Origin: Aquarana catesbeiana
Taxonomy: Eukaryota; Chordata; Amphibia; Anura; Ranidae
Direction of reading: 5' to 3'
NCBI RefSeq assembly: GCF_042186555.1
Contig: NC_133324.1
Location: 136,637,577 to 136,701,576, forward strand
Length of the DNA: 64,000 bases
The notes beneath the pieces are model-generated. The model ran no database searches and had not been told where the DNA came from. It saw nothing but the letters and a program-made list of their open reading frames with translations. The position numbers and the translations under genes are program-made. Shown here piece by piece: positions 12,601-22,400 of this stretch. Each line of letters starts with the position of its first letter. Position 1 is the stretch's first letter.

Positions 12601-15600
12601 CCACATGGATGTCAGATCTGTACTTTCAGCTGCTGTGTCCCATTTGACATGAATAGGACTGCCTTCACAGGGATGCACAGATTACCTGTGTATCCCCGTG
12701 CAGGTAAACACAGCCCACCATGGGGGTACACTTTAGTACACCCCACTGAACGAAGCCTTAGTAGGAATTTAGCAGGGATTACGTACGTTATATTGTGTTT
12801 ATGTGTGCAAATAAGGATTTTAGTGTTTTTTTTTGTGAAAATAGTGATTTGATAAACATGCAGGGCCTTAAAAATAAGTAGCACATTCTTTTTATTCTAC
12901 TGGTCATGTGTTTTCAGAAAATAGATGGTTGGGGGGGGGGGGGGTTCACAAATCTTAAATGCTCTAAGGGAAAAATGAAAACCTTCAGATTTTTAGAGAA
13001 ATTTGGATATTTACATTTTTGCTTACGTTCGATTTTAACCATTTTGCAAAAAGGCGCAATGTAAAAATTACAAATATTTGTTATTTATTAACTCCATACA
13101 GGTTAAGCTTTTATATTTTGTTGGCATTTAGCAGGAATTTTGTAAAATTATCTGCATTTTTATCTGCTAATAATGGTTTTAGTGTATTTTTAGCAAAAAA
13201 TATTGTTTTAATAAACATTTGCGCAAATACTGCAGGGCCTAAAAAAATCAGTAGCTCTTTCTTTCTATTCCAAAGGTCATATGCTTTCAGAAAATATATA
13301 GTTTGGGGGGTCCTTTACAAACTCTGAAAGCTGTATATGAAAAATGAAAACCTCCAGATTTTTGGAGAAATTTTTGGGTACGTTCGATTTTCACCATGCA
13401 AAAATGCGCAATTTAAAAGTTATAAATATTTGTTATTTATTAACTCAACACGGGATCAGCTTTTATATTTAGCAGGAATTTTGTCAAATTGTGTGTTTTT
13501 ATCTGCTAATAATGGTTTTAATATATTTTTAACAACAATATTGTTTTGATAAACATTTGCGCAAATACCGCGGGGCCTAAAAAATCTGTAGCTTCCTTTT
13601 ATTCTAAACGTTATATGCTTTCAGAAAATATATGGTTTTGGTGGTCTTTCACAAATTCTTAAAGCTGTAAGGGAAAAATTAAACCTTCAGATTTTTTGAG
13701 AAATCTGGATATTAAAATTTTTACGTACGTTAGATTTTCACCATTATGCAAAAAGGCGCAATTTAAAAATTAAATTTTTTTGTTATTTATTAACTCCATA
13801 CAGGTTAAGCTTTTATATTTAATAGGGATTTAGCAGGAATTTTGTAAAAATAGGTGTGTTTTTATCTGCTAATATTGGTTTTAGTGAGTTTTTTGCAAAT
13901 ATATTATTTTGATAAACATTTGGGCAAATTCTGTGGGGTCTAAAAAAATCAGTAGCACCTTCTTTTTATTCTAGAGGTCAAATTCTTTCTGAAAATATAT
14001 GGTTTTGGGGGTCTTTCACAAATTCTGAAAGCTGTAAGGGAAAAATGAAAACCTTCATATTTTTAGAGAAATGTGGATATTTACATATTTTGCCTAGGTT
14101 CGATTTTCACCATTTCGCAAAAAGGCGCAATTTAAAGGTTACAAATATTTGTTATTTATTAACTCAATACAGGTTAAGCTTTTATATTTAGTAGGAATTT
14201 TGTAAAGTTTGCTGTGTTTTTATCTGCTAATAATGATTTTAGTGGATATTTAGCAAAAATATTGTGTTGATAAACATTTGCGCAGATATCGTGGGACCTT
14301 AAAAATCAGTAGCACCTCCTTTGTATTCTACTGGTCATGTGCTTTCAGAAAATATATGGTTTGGGGGGTCTTTTACAGACTCTGAAAGCTATAAGTGAAA
14401 AATAAAAATGCAAAGGAAAAATTGCAAAAATGGTCTGGCCACCTGAGTGTAAAAATGGAGCACAGGGCCTGGCAGCGAAAGGGTTAAAGGGTAATTTGAC
14501 TTTCATGGAAAAAATTTAGCTAATAAGAAAAGAAATATGTTATAGCATATACAATTGTGACACAATGCATATTGTAATTGAATGTTATTAAAAATGACCT
14601 TTCCTTTTCAATCTGCAGCGCTGTAATTTTCTGTAAAATGTAATATGACTACCTGGAGGCATTCTGCACACAGATGGTGTACAGGACACCCTCTTATACA
14701 CCATCTTATTTGCTGCTTGTGTGATTGGCTTACAGATTTTCCCAGAAGTCTGCACTAAGATACAAGTCAGATTTTGAGCATCACCTGCAACAAAAATTGA
14801 ATTTTTGGTGAGATATTTTCAAAGGGAAATTACACCTAAAGGGATAGGAATGTGGCGCTTACTAAATCACACATGAATTAAAAAAAAAAATTAAAAAGTG
14901 CATCAAATATCAATCAATGTGCAAATATGCAAATCCACAAATAAATAACGTGATTCTAAATATAATGTGATAAAAATAGTAATTCTCACATATAAAGTGC
15001 ATCAACGTGCAAATATGCAATTTCATGTTACTAAAGATTGTGCAATATGAACAATGAAGTCATTAATGTGCAAATAACAATCTGATGTTTCCACAAAAAT
15101 GTGCAAAAAATAGTCCCATATAAAGTGCAAATAAGTCCAGCCTATATAGTGACATATAGATGCATCCAATAGTGCAAAAATATTAGTTCAAGGAAAGTGC
15201 AAGTGCCAAATATATTTCACCATCCAGGGTGCACAAATGGTTTGCCCAGCCTCTCACCTCAAACAAATCGATAACTGCGCATTTCTGCTAAATTATGGTT
15301 CCACAGCAAGCGATCGATTTCCAAAGTATCCAGGAACACATGCCACTCTCAAAGACATATATCGATCAGCTCATTCACATGTAAAGGAAGAGGGGAGCTC
15401 CATAGTGTAATATGTCATGAAAAGGTTTAATAATAAAAACGTAGTGACTTACAATTGAGGTTCAAAACAAACAGCGTTATACTCGTGAAGAATTTCTGGT
15501 CGCGGTATCTTTGATAAAGTCACATGAACAGTGACGCAACGCATCAGGGAAAGAGCAGGGTGTCGTCGCAGCCGGGAGCGGAAGTTCTTCACGAGTATAA

Positions 15601-18600
15601 CGCTGTTTGTTTTGATCTTCAATTTATTAAGCGCCACATTCCTATAGCTTTTAAAATTACACCTAAAGGGATGCAGACCCTGCAATTTTCTTTAGTAGAG
15701 CCCTGCAGGTGCAGCAGCTGATTGATAATTATAAAACCATTCCCATACAGATTCACTCCGCACATGGATACAGACAAACAAACAGCTATTCCTTCAGAAT
15801 AACAAAATGTCGGAATCTGCAACAAAGTTTGTTAAAATCCCCACAATGTACATAGATTACCCATAGGGGAATGTTTTTTTCAACAATATTGGAGTTATTC
15901 TTTAAAGTAGAATTCTGGTCAAACCCTAACTACTCCTAAAAATCCTAACCTGTGTAAGAAAGATCTGTATACTTACCTATTTTCAGGCCAGGCTGATCTG
16001 GTCGCGTGATCTCACCCCTAAACCTGCAGGGGCATAGAGAGAGTGCTCAACAATGGCTGGTAATGCTTGAGCGGTGATGTCACCCATAGGCTTACTATGG
16101 GCCATCCATTGTCGGTGCTGCCTCCTCTCCCCTGCAGCTGCCACTGGCTGACACAGAGAAGCTAGTCATGTAATCTGACTGGTACGGCCTAAAAACAGGT
16201 AAGTATGTGGATCTTTTCTTACACAGTTAGTCATAATAGGTGTTTGGAGAGGGGAGGGAGTATTTTTCAAGAGTAGTTAGGGTTTGACCGGAATTCAATT
16301 TTATGGATTAGAACTTCCATGAGGAGCTAGCTATATGACAATTGTATTGAAGAGGCAAGACATTTAATGAAGTGGACATTGTCTCCATGAAACATTAATG
16401 TAATTTGAAAACTTCTTCAGGATAAATTCAAGAATAATAACTTTTATTATTTGCAAGAATTTCATTTTTATTTGTAATTACAAGTAAAGCACCAGTCTGC
16501 TGATTCTGTTGGGGTAAGATGGAGGAGGTCTTCACTGTATTGCTGGCCTTTTTAAACAGCAGACACTTTGCTTGCTGTCAGTTTTTATCGCTGATGACAG
16601 CAGCACTTGTCTCTGATGTTCTCTACTCTTGTACTGCTGTTAATATACTTTGTGAAGCAGAAACCTCTGTCTGTCTCTCACTGCTAAATTTGATTAGTTT
16701 AGTTTAAAACAGGGGTGTCCAATCTATGAGGCTGGGTTCACACTATGTGCGACCGCAGGGCACAGCAGGGAGTCCGGTGCATCCACGTTCACCGTTTCAG
16801 GTCTGAATTAGGTCCGAATTTTTTGCCTGAATTCGGACCTGAAACAGAGCCAAAGACGCACAGGACCCTTCTGCTCTGCACTACGCGGCCACCCTGGAGA
16901 TGTGTGAGCCGGCTCCATTGAGAGCCGGTCACAGTCTCCTGTCAAGTGTGAACCCAGCCTTAGATTTTCCTGGGCCACGTTGGAAGAACAGGAATTGTAT
17001 TGGCCCATACATAAAATACACTAACAATAAGGATAACTGATGAGCAGAAAAAGCCAGGCAGATCACAAGGTAACGACCAATGATATAGATCAAAGGTGTC
17101 AAACACAAGGCCCGTGGGCCGAATCCGGCCCTCCAGACCATTTCATGTGGCCCTCACACCTCTCCTGCAGCTGCAGGAGAGCTCCAGCCCTCCTCTGGTC
17201 CTCCTCCAGACCCCTACGTTCTGGTTTCAAGCAATGCATCTAGCTTCTTCCCAGCAGCAGCATAAGGAAGGGGGGTGCACTGTGATGTTAGGGAGAGTAG
17301 GGGACTCAACTACTGTTGTGGGGTGGCTCTTGACATCTAATATAAGGGGAGGGATGCGCTGGACATCTAATCTTACAGATACAACCGGCCCTTTTGAGGA
17401 CAATCATGGTGCTGATGCGGCCCACGATGAAGTTGAGTTTGACACCCCTGATATAGATAATGCGCCTATCTTAGTAATGAAACTTAATTTCTGGTAATAT
17501 TTAATATTATAAAAGTAAAAGTGAGCGACATAAAACTAGCGCGATATTTAACACTTTTTTTGATAAACTAGTGCATCAATATCTGGTTCGATGAATGTAG
17601 TAGCAATTCTCAATTAATTCTCAAGGTGCTCATCAGATATTTTGGTTCTATATTTGCCCTTTGTGTTCTTCATCCTTGAAAATAGTTGCTCACAAATAAA
17701 GGTGCTGCCAAAAACTGAGGCGATAAATATGGTGTGATTGTAAAGAGTGTGAGATTTTTCTTTGGGAAGATAAAACTTATAAAAGTCCAGTAAAGAGACA
17801 CTGTCAAATTATTTTTCAGCCACATTTGTTCGATAAGTGTAAATACATTTTTATGAGAAATTCCCCCAAAAAATCAACATTTTTAAGTAGGTGTGCAATT
17901 TTGTGTTGGGCCGCATTTATAGCCGTCCTGGGCCACAGTCGGCCCTTGGACACCCCTGGTTTAAAACATTTGCTTTTGCCATCTCCTTTTAAGCTTATCT
18001 TATTGAACTGCTGAACACCATGTGTATTTAGTTGCACCTTTTCCACTGCTCTCACCTTTTCTTGTAGTCTCTATTTAGGGATGGTCACGAATCACTGTCT
18101 CTAGTAACCAGGACTGCGCAGTCTTGCCAAAAGATAGTGGCACTACTGTATCTTACCCATATATGCAGAACAGCATAGTCAGAGGCACATATACATTATA
18201 CAAAATTTAGCATGGGTTGTAAATCCCACCTAATCTCATTGGGTTGGCCCAGGCCACCATGTCGGTAATCCATCTTTTTAAATTATGGACCAGCAGATTG
18301 GGTACAGGGAAGAAGAGGGAGATTATGACAACTTTTGCAGAGTTCTTTAAAACAAATCACTTGTGATTCTACCATTTTCATTTATTTAATTGTCCACAGG
18401 TCCTTAATCCAGAAGATCTGGAAACTACAACACACGAAAATGTAATAACTGCAATAGAACAGACAGAAATACAAGAAGAGGCATTCAAAGAGAGAATGGT
18501 AGAGAAACCAAGTGAATCATGTGTAGCAGGAACAAACGAGGACTTGACAGGCAATGGTCTACCTGGATACACAGAAAGCAATTCTGCAGAAGAGTGTGCT

Positions 18601-18942
18601 ACATCAGATGATGCTTTGACCCTAGAGACTGCCTCTATAGAAGAAACAACAATCAATGTCACAGCAGATACTCTTCTCCGACAAGGCCCTCTGCTTGTGG
18701 TGGAACTACAGGATGTGGCTTTACAGCAGCAGTCTGATGGACAGAGAAGTGTTTCTGGAGACCAGTCTGAAGGGTCTGTGGAGACAGATCAGTCTGTGCG
18801 GAAATCTGTGGAGAGAGGTGGGGATAGCAGCTCAGAGGAAATGGAAACAGAGATTCCTGTTATAGACAGAAGAGGAGGATTACGCAGGAAGGCCAGGGCA
18901 TACAAAGGACCTGCTAAAAGAAGAGCCAAGCTGTCAGCTTAA
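3483..18942 (+). CDS. FAM169A: FAM169A (SLAP75), 3' coding exons
   Basis: Four coding exons join in frame: 3,483-3,615, 4,067-4,250, 9,932-10,135 and 18,400-18,942, giving about 354 C-terminal residues. Exons encoding the N-terminal GNAT-like region lie upstream of the window. FAM169A is known as a soluble lamin-associated protein of about 75 kDa at the nuclear periphery. Identification rests on LKRPKIGKK in the first exon, LEPVNGDI in the third, and the last exon, where DSSSEEMETEIPVIDRR leads into a basic tail LRRKARAYKGPAKRRAKL; these match the family as I know it. The visible part is acidic, low in complexity and probably disordered, with the basic tail a likely nuclear localisation signal. 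Convergence with NSA2 matches conserved vertebrate gene order. The introns are heavily invaded by repeats. Confidence 0.88.
4067..4250 (+). CDS. FAM169A: FAM169A exon (second in window)
   Basis: Acceptor ATTTACAG; the first base completes the codon from the previous exon, then MESKEQIVENFKELIQ follows. The frame requires the exon to end after GAG at 4,250, so the donor is GTGCCG, a weak match. Reading on gives a stop at 4,257-4,259. Confidence 0.75.
4373..4618. mobile_element. Palindromic MITE, complete
   Basis: Nearly perfect terminal inverted repeats of about 65 bp. CATGGGGGTTATTTACGAAA at the left faces TTTAGTAAATAACCCCCATG at the right, and TGCACTTGGAAGTGC / TTCCAAGTGCACTTTC lie inside. 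It has a non-coding AT-rich centre. Confidence 0.75.
6391..6810 (-). pseudogene. L1-like reverse transcriptase fragment (YADD)
   Basis: The translation contains the polymerase box SLYADDMLLYLED, followed by FSGLQINRDKSQILPL and IKYLGIQVTR, all typical of L1-clade reverse transcriptase. The catalytic YADD is intact, but flanking frames are broken. Confidence 0.85.
7120..7503 (-). pseudogene. L1-like reverse transcriptase, N-terminal part
   Basis: Carries STAKAPGTDGLPLQFY and LIPKTSKDPSLPKSYRPISL, the finger-region motifs of L1 reverse transcriptase. It lies directly upstream, on the - strand, of the YADD fragment. Confidence 0.85.
8011..8230. repeat. 104-bp tandem duplication
   Basis: GCCCAAACCC recurs at 8,011, 8,115 and 8,219, a period of 104 bp with about two copies. 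Each unit contains degenerate sub-units around CAGATCA(A/G)CCCCATAAC. Confidence 0.8.
8649..9345. mobile_element. Pogo/Tigger-like non-autonomous element, split
   Basis: Left end CAGGCGGTCCCCTAGTTACA with GACTTACGAAC. The right portion ends near TCCGACTTACAAACAG and CAACTTAAGAACAATATA. It is interrupted by the MITE at 8,762-9,096. The family assignment rests on terminal sequence style only. Confidence 0.45.
8762..9096 (-). mobile_element. MITE nested in the pogo-like element
   Basis: Perfect inverted ends TTATGCCCTGTACACACG and CGTGTGTACAGGGCATAA. The interior matches the copy at 947-1,386 in reverse, including GACGTACGTGTTTTACGTCA and ACAACTTTGTGTGACCGTG. Nesting makes it younger than its host element. 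Confidence 0.8.
9361..9931. other. FAM169A intron, nothing seen
   Basis: No repeat termini, coding signal or tandem structure that I can identify before the exon acceptor. Confidence 0.4.
9932..10135 (+). CDS. FAM169A: FAM169A exon (third in window)
   Basis: Acceptor TTGATTGTAG, donor GTAGCT, both phase 0, 68 codons. It begins EVDLEPVNGDITKDV, which resembles the human ELEPMNGEI segment. Confidence 0.83.
10136..10769. other. FAM169A intron with a possible mariner scrap
   Basis: The stretch near 10,258-10,350 (GGGTTCTTCAAAAATTTTC, then CTACATAGTCACCTTCCTT) resembles the end of a mariner element. No partner terminus is visible. The rest is unassigned. Confidence 0.25.
10770..11000 (-). repeat. 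Repeat with a CCTGAAGAAG hairpin-like module
   Basis: On the - strand CCTGAAGAAGCGAAAACACG (10,930-10,952) is followed about 130 nt later by CTTAATAAAG. This is a weaker, decayed example of the module at 2,431-2,534. An AT-rich run sits at about 10,885-10,912. Confidence 0.4.
11011..11400 (+). promoter_or_regulatory. Promoter-like retroelement segment (LTR-like)
   Basis: Two perfect CRE palindromes TGACGTCA (11,025-11,032 and 11,055-11,062) sit in the arms of a hairpin. A TATA-like ATATAAG follows at 11,086-11,092, then a purine-rich leader of about 250 nt, then AATAAA at 11,368-11,373. The order promoter, leader, polyadenylation signal is what an LTR looks like. I could not define TG..CA boundaries or a target duplication. 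No host gene follows. Confidence 0.45.
11430..11925. repeat. GC-rich retroelement-type repeat with hairpin subunits
   Basis: GGGGGCCCCCTTGTTTAAGG is followed by at least two imperfect hairpin units opening with GGTCTGGTATGGATT and closing with complements such as AATCCATGCCAG and CATACCAGA. They are separated by GCCGTTTTT runs. It resembles the untranslated part of a repeat common in ranid frogs (recalled, not verified). Confidence 0.5.
12131..12177. repeat. Hairpin CAGGTGGTGAGGA / TCCTCACCACCTG
   Basis: A stem of about 13 bp around GCGATGCAATGCC. Related hairpins occur near 1,628-1,678, 2,006-2,045 and 19,525-19,565, marking one dispersed MITE family. Confidence 0.5.
12286..12520. repeat. 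75-bp tandem repeat, about three copies
   Basis: The unit contains CAGTCCCATTCATGTC, ATTGGGACACAGCAGCTGCA and GGATGCACAG. The CAGTCCCATT core recurs at about 12,325, 12,400 and 12,475. A partly inverted unit follows at about 12,625-12,690. Confidence 0.7.
12760..14425. repeat. Tandem array of 340-370-bp AT-rich units
   Basis: The landmark GGGCCTAAAAAAATCAGTAG (variants) recurs at 12,863, 13,235, 13,573, 13,936 and 14,293, so periods run 338-372 bp and at least 4.5 copies are present. Other shared blocks are TTATCTGCTAATAATGG, TTTGCGCAAATA and TCAGAAAATATATGG. Units have drifted, so the array is not recent. It ends with GGCAGCGAAAGGGTTAAAGG, a MITE-like terminus. Confidence 0.8.
14426..14826. 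other. FAM169A intron, nothing seen
   Basis: Unassigned sequence between the tandem array and the palindromic element. Confidence 0.35.
14846..15653 (+). mobile_element. Palindromic element 1, 19-bp target duplication
   Basis: Flanked by a perfect 19-bp direct repeat AAATTACACCTAAAGGGAT (14,827-14,845 and 15,654-15,672). The ends are inverted: AGGAATGTGGCGCTTA at the left, TAAGCGCCACATTCCT at 15,628-15,643. A second inverted pair is GCGTTATACTCGTGAAGAA / TTCTTCACGAGTATAACGC. The left half is rich in GTGCAAAT. The 3' side holds the TTTGATAAAG..GACGCAACGC hairpin (15,511-15,545). Confidence 0.7.
15903..16301. mobile_element. TTAA-type MITE with splice-donor-like ends
   Basis: Terminal inverted repeats GAATTCTGGTCAAACCCTAA and GGGTTTGACCGGAATTC, with GTAGTTAG / CTAACTAC beyond. 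ACTTACCT at 15,971-15,978 and AGGTAAGT at 16,197-16,204 are mirror images near the ends. Confidence 0.7.
16302..16701. other. FAM169A intron, nothing seen
   Basis: No recognisable feature. The short ORF at 16,519-16,707 has no family resemblance. Confidence 0.35.
16729..16960. mobile_element. MITE with AGGCTGGGTTCACACT ends
   Basis: Perfect 16-bp terminal inverted repeats AGGCTGGGTTCACACT (16,729-16,744) and AGTGTGAACCCAGCCT (16,945-16,960). Inside, GTTTCAGGTC / GGACCTGAAAC forms a second stem. Inserted in the outer hAT. Confidence 0.8.
17091..17450. mobile_element. Non-autonomous hAT with ATATAGAT duplication
   Basis: Termini CAAAGGTGTCAAACAC and GAGTTTGACACCCCTG are inverted repeats. The 8-bp target duplication ATATAGAT is perfect (17,083-17,090 and 17,451-17,458). 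Inner GGCCCGTGGGCC matches other hAT elements. It is nested in the outer hAT. Confidence 0.9.
17551..17727 (-). pseudogene. hAT transposase C-terminal dimerisation domain remnant
   Basis: On the - strand an open frame reads STFICEQLFSRMKNTKGKYR, then TKISDEHLEN, one stop, then LRIATTFIEPDIDALV. This is the conserved hAT C-terminal dimerisation region. The single in-frame stop and loss of the rest of the protein make it a relic. Confidence 0.88.
17967..18399. other. FAM169A intron, nothing seen
   Basis: Ordinary intron sequence up to the terminal coding exon; no repeat end recognised. Confidence 0.35.
18400..18942 (+). CDS. FAM169A: FAM169A terminal coding exon
   Basis: Acceptor TTGTCCACAG, phase 0, 180 codons and a TAA stop at 18,940-18,942. 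It is rich in E, S and T with a basic last 25 residues. The VPVVDRR-like and KGPAK motifs near the C-terminus are diagnostic for the family. Confidence 0.9.
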   Translation, partial: VLNPEDLETTTHENVITAIEQTEIQEEAFKERMVEKPSESCVAGTNEDLTGNGLPGYTESNSAEECATSDDALTLETASIEETTINVTADTLLRQGPLLVVELQDVALQQQSDGQRSVSGDQSEGSVETDQSVRKSVERGGDSSSEEMETEIPVIDRRGGLRRKARAYKGPAKRRAKLSA

Positions 18943-19464
18943 GTGAGGGCAACCTATAACCTTCATGGTAACCACACAGTATTTGTAAATCAGGATAATT
19001 TAGCATTTTTTTAAAGTTCTATAAGGTTGTGCAACATAGATTTCAGACATTTGTAACTGTTCAATTTTAAAGTTTTCTGGTTGGTGTTACTTTTTTCTAT
19101 TTGTGTTTTTTGTGTGTTTTACTGAGTTTAACAACTTTTCTTACTTCTACACATACATACTGTAGAGTCTGTTAACATAGAAAAAAGCACAAATGTTATT
19201 TCACCCCGGTCTGGAAGAAATATTAATTGAAAAGTTTTTAAGTTTTAAGAACAAGTAAAGCCGCTTTTGGTTATATTTCATAGCTTGTGTATTATTCAGG
19301 CAACATTATATTCTATAAGGAACTGTCTCTTCAAGAGTATGCTCTTCTGATGAGGAGGTTCAACATGGAGTGCTGCATGGTCTCCATATTATTGAATTTG
19401 ATATAGTATGTGCACAAGTGCCTCCTACACTAGATCCTGTAAGTTTAGGAACTGCACAGTACAA
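18943..19464 (+). other. FAM169A: Probable FAM169A 3' UTR
   Basis: T-rich sequence directly after the stop codon with no coding signal. I did not find a canonical AATAAA in the first 500 bases, so the cleavage site is undetermined. Confidence 0.4.
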
Positions 19465-22400
19465 TAAGGCTAAGTTTAGACATGGGCAGCCCTTGCAGGG
19501 GATCTCTTTTCAGAGCTGTGTTACAGGCAGTGAGGAGGTGATATGTTGCCTCTTTACTGCCTGTTTTAACCCTGTAAATGCCACACCAATGTGCCGCAAC
19601 TTCGTGTATTGCATGCAATTGCAGGGCGGTTGTAGTGCCTTATACACTAGAATAGGTCGCATTCAGTGGCAGTACTGCTCTCTATATGTGACAGGGGGTA
19701 TCATTTTTTCCATGGCGGCAAAGTGAGGCATTACATTCACTGCATGTGTACAACCCTGTATGGCTGCCTTTGCAGGGGTGCAGTCGGGGGGTGGTAAAAA
19801 GGCAGTTCAACTATCTGTTCTTGCTACCCCCAACTGCAAAAAAGCCCTTAATGTCACAACTGGCTGATATACTACACTATTTTTTACCAGTTTTCCTGTA
19901 TTTGAGTGTAAACGTGTGCTTCCCCACCATTCAGCCTAGAGGAAGCATCATCCCGCTGCTGCTCCTAAAGCACTGGTCTCCAATCCACTTCCACTGCTCA
20001 TCTAAAGTCACTTGGTCACCTCTGGCCATCTAAATGTCCTCATCAGCACCATTTGAGGTTTGTGAGTATTTGGGACTTGTCTAACATTGGGTCTGGTTGC
20101 TTACTGCTACACTGCACAACATGTCTTTCCAAAGACACACGGGACAGTTCAGCTGCCACTGGTGACCACAGCTTATACTTCCCTAGCAGTTTTAAGGGCT
20201 TTTACCGGGTATCTTTAGATGGAATTGATTGCCATACCTGGAACCTAACACCCCTGTTATAGGCTCCTCATCAACAGAGCCTCCTTCAGCTCTGTTGGGG
20301 AATTGGTGGTGAAGCCTCCCTCATGTTCACTGTAGACTTTCTGTCTGTGCCCAGTTACTGGAGCACTCTACCCGCATAAGCTCTAAGCATGGTCAGGCAC
20401 CAGCTCTGACAGTGTCTGTCACTGGCCCCCTTCAGCCCACAAATCAACCCAGGCCTGCAACTCCTGTTGCCATTACTTTTTTAAGATTCAGAGTCCCAGC
20501 AGTCTGTCTTGGGAGAGGCTGGTTTTGGGTCACAACAGTCTCCTGCAGTTGACCAGGATTTGAAGGGGGTTATTTCTAACCTTACTGATCCAGTGTGTGT
20601 TTATCTGCATATGGAAAATCATCCTGCCAAGCCTTGGGTTTTAGAGCTCCTGCACCTGCAAAGACCTATCCGCTACATCCAGTTTTTTAAATATTTTCTC
20701 TATGCGTCCTGAAAGGCTCAGGGCCCCAACTGATGGCATGCCCTTTTAACAAAAGCCTAATCATTTCTCTTTTAACAAAAGCTTTGTAAACTGATGGTCC
20801 ACAGTAACAGAAACACTACTATTGAGACTTTACTGAAAGACAATTGAATTCGCTCCCAAGATCCCGGTTTGAGTGAACTGGTTTGCAACTCTGCCCTGTG
20901 ATGGCAGTAACCCTTATTTATTACAGAATGCTTAGAATCCCTTAAAATGGATCACTCCAATGTGGGGAGAAGCCATAGTTTTTTTAGTTGTGGTGGCCTA
21001 CTACAAGCCTCAAAACTTGTTATTCGCATAGGACTGATGTCTGTGCAAATGCATAAGACACTCTGGTAATCTGCTGAGACATATAAGCAACATTTGACTT
21101 GCTTATCCTTTGAATGATGTTGTCTCTTCAGGCCTGGTCGTGACACCATCATGAAAAATGCCAGTTGTGGCTGGAGTGTGCTCCTGCCTCAATGCACCAA
21201 ATCGGTGGAAGAGCAGAAATATCCCACTCTCATAACTCCCTTTCAGGTCATTGGGCCCAGGACTAGAGGTCTGCTAACCCTATGGATAGGTCTTCTACAT
21301 GAAGGTGTGCCCCTACTTCTATAAGTGGCGAGCTGTGTTGACATCTAGACAGCTTCTCAGGTAGTTTGTTTCCCTGGGATTTGAGTGCTCAGAGCACCCC
21401 TTTTAACTTGTTGGTTAACTCCTTGTATGTGGCATTTAGCTCTCCCTCATCCTTCTTCTTGCACTACTGCATTCACCAATGTGTCTTGCCAGGCATTCCT
21501 TGGTTTGCTTTATCTTGAGACCCCCTATTGCTGTGTGGGAAGTTGGTATTGGAAGTTGTTTAATATTTCAAATTACTCTCCATCGTTCAGGAGTATAGTA
21601 CATCCTCGGATATTCATGTTCTTTAGAGGAAGCCCTGATCTACAGTGTAGATTGAATCCAGTTCCTATTCCTTTTCTTAACAAGGACTTGATCCCACAGT
21701 TTCCTTTGGAAGCATATGCTACTTCTCGTAGTTCTAGACCTTTTTTCCACCCTAGTTTCTTCTCCTAGCATTCCCATAGCTTAGATCAGGGATGTTCAAA
21801 CTACGGCCCTCCAGCTGTTGTGGAACTACACATCCCATGAGGCATTGTAAAACTCTGAGATTCACAGACATGACAGGGCATGATGGGAATTGTAGTTCCT
21901 GAACAACTGGAGGGCCGTAGTTTGAAGACCCCTGGCTTAGATGAACTTCCTTAAAGAGGATTACCTTTATGGATCCTTGTAGTCAGAACACTTGTGAGGG
22001 GCCTAAAACTTGCAAGCTTTGTCCTAGAGGTTGTCCAGTGTTGGAAGTTATTGGTCACCAATGAGCAAGACTGTCCAACTAAAATCCTTGCTAAACTAAT
22101 CTACACCCTGTGGGTCGGTGGATACCTTCTTAGCTGTAGGGACATACCCCCTTCCTCAGAGCTTTTGGGATATTGAGGAAACATCTTTATTGTCTCACCT
22201 ACTCTCGGTGATGCTCAGTGTTCTACAGCCTCTTTTTGCAGACCAGTCTTTCAGGGGGAATGGGGTAGTCTTGTCTCCCCATTCCGAGGGGGCTTCCCCT
22301 GCAATGATGTCCAAACTTGGAGCTTTGGTCTGGTCCCCTAAATCCATTTATTATTGTCTCTTCAAGGAACCTTACTACAAGTCATTCTCTTAACCTGGGC

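Larger units (their letters stand above)
16710..17958 (-). mobile_element. hAT element with GTTTAAAA duplication, host of a nest
   Basis: Termini CAGGGGTGTCCAATC and GGACACCCCTG are hAT inverted repeats, flanked by the 8-bp duplication GTTTAAAA (16,702-16,709 and 17,959-17,966). It carries a hAT transposase C-terminal remnant on the - strand and two later insertions, a MITE at 16,729-16,960 and another hAT at 17,091-17,450. Confidence 0.88.

Noticed and set aside
12139..12852. 237-codon ORF on the + strand
   Set aside because: It runs through a 75-bp tandem repeat and MITE sequence; its length comes from the repeat lacking stops in one frame.
12760..14425. CRISPR-like or regulatory array
   Set aside because: Units of about 350 bp are contiguous with no unique spacers, and this is an animal genome; it is a tandem repeat.
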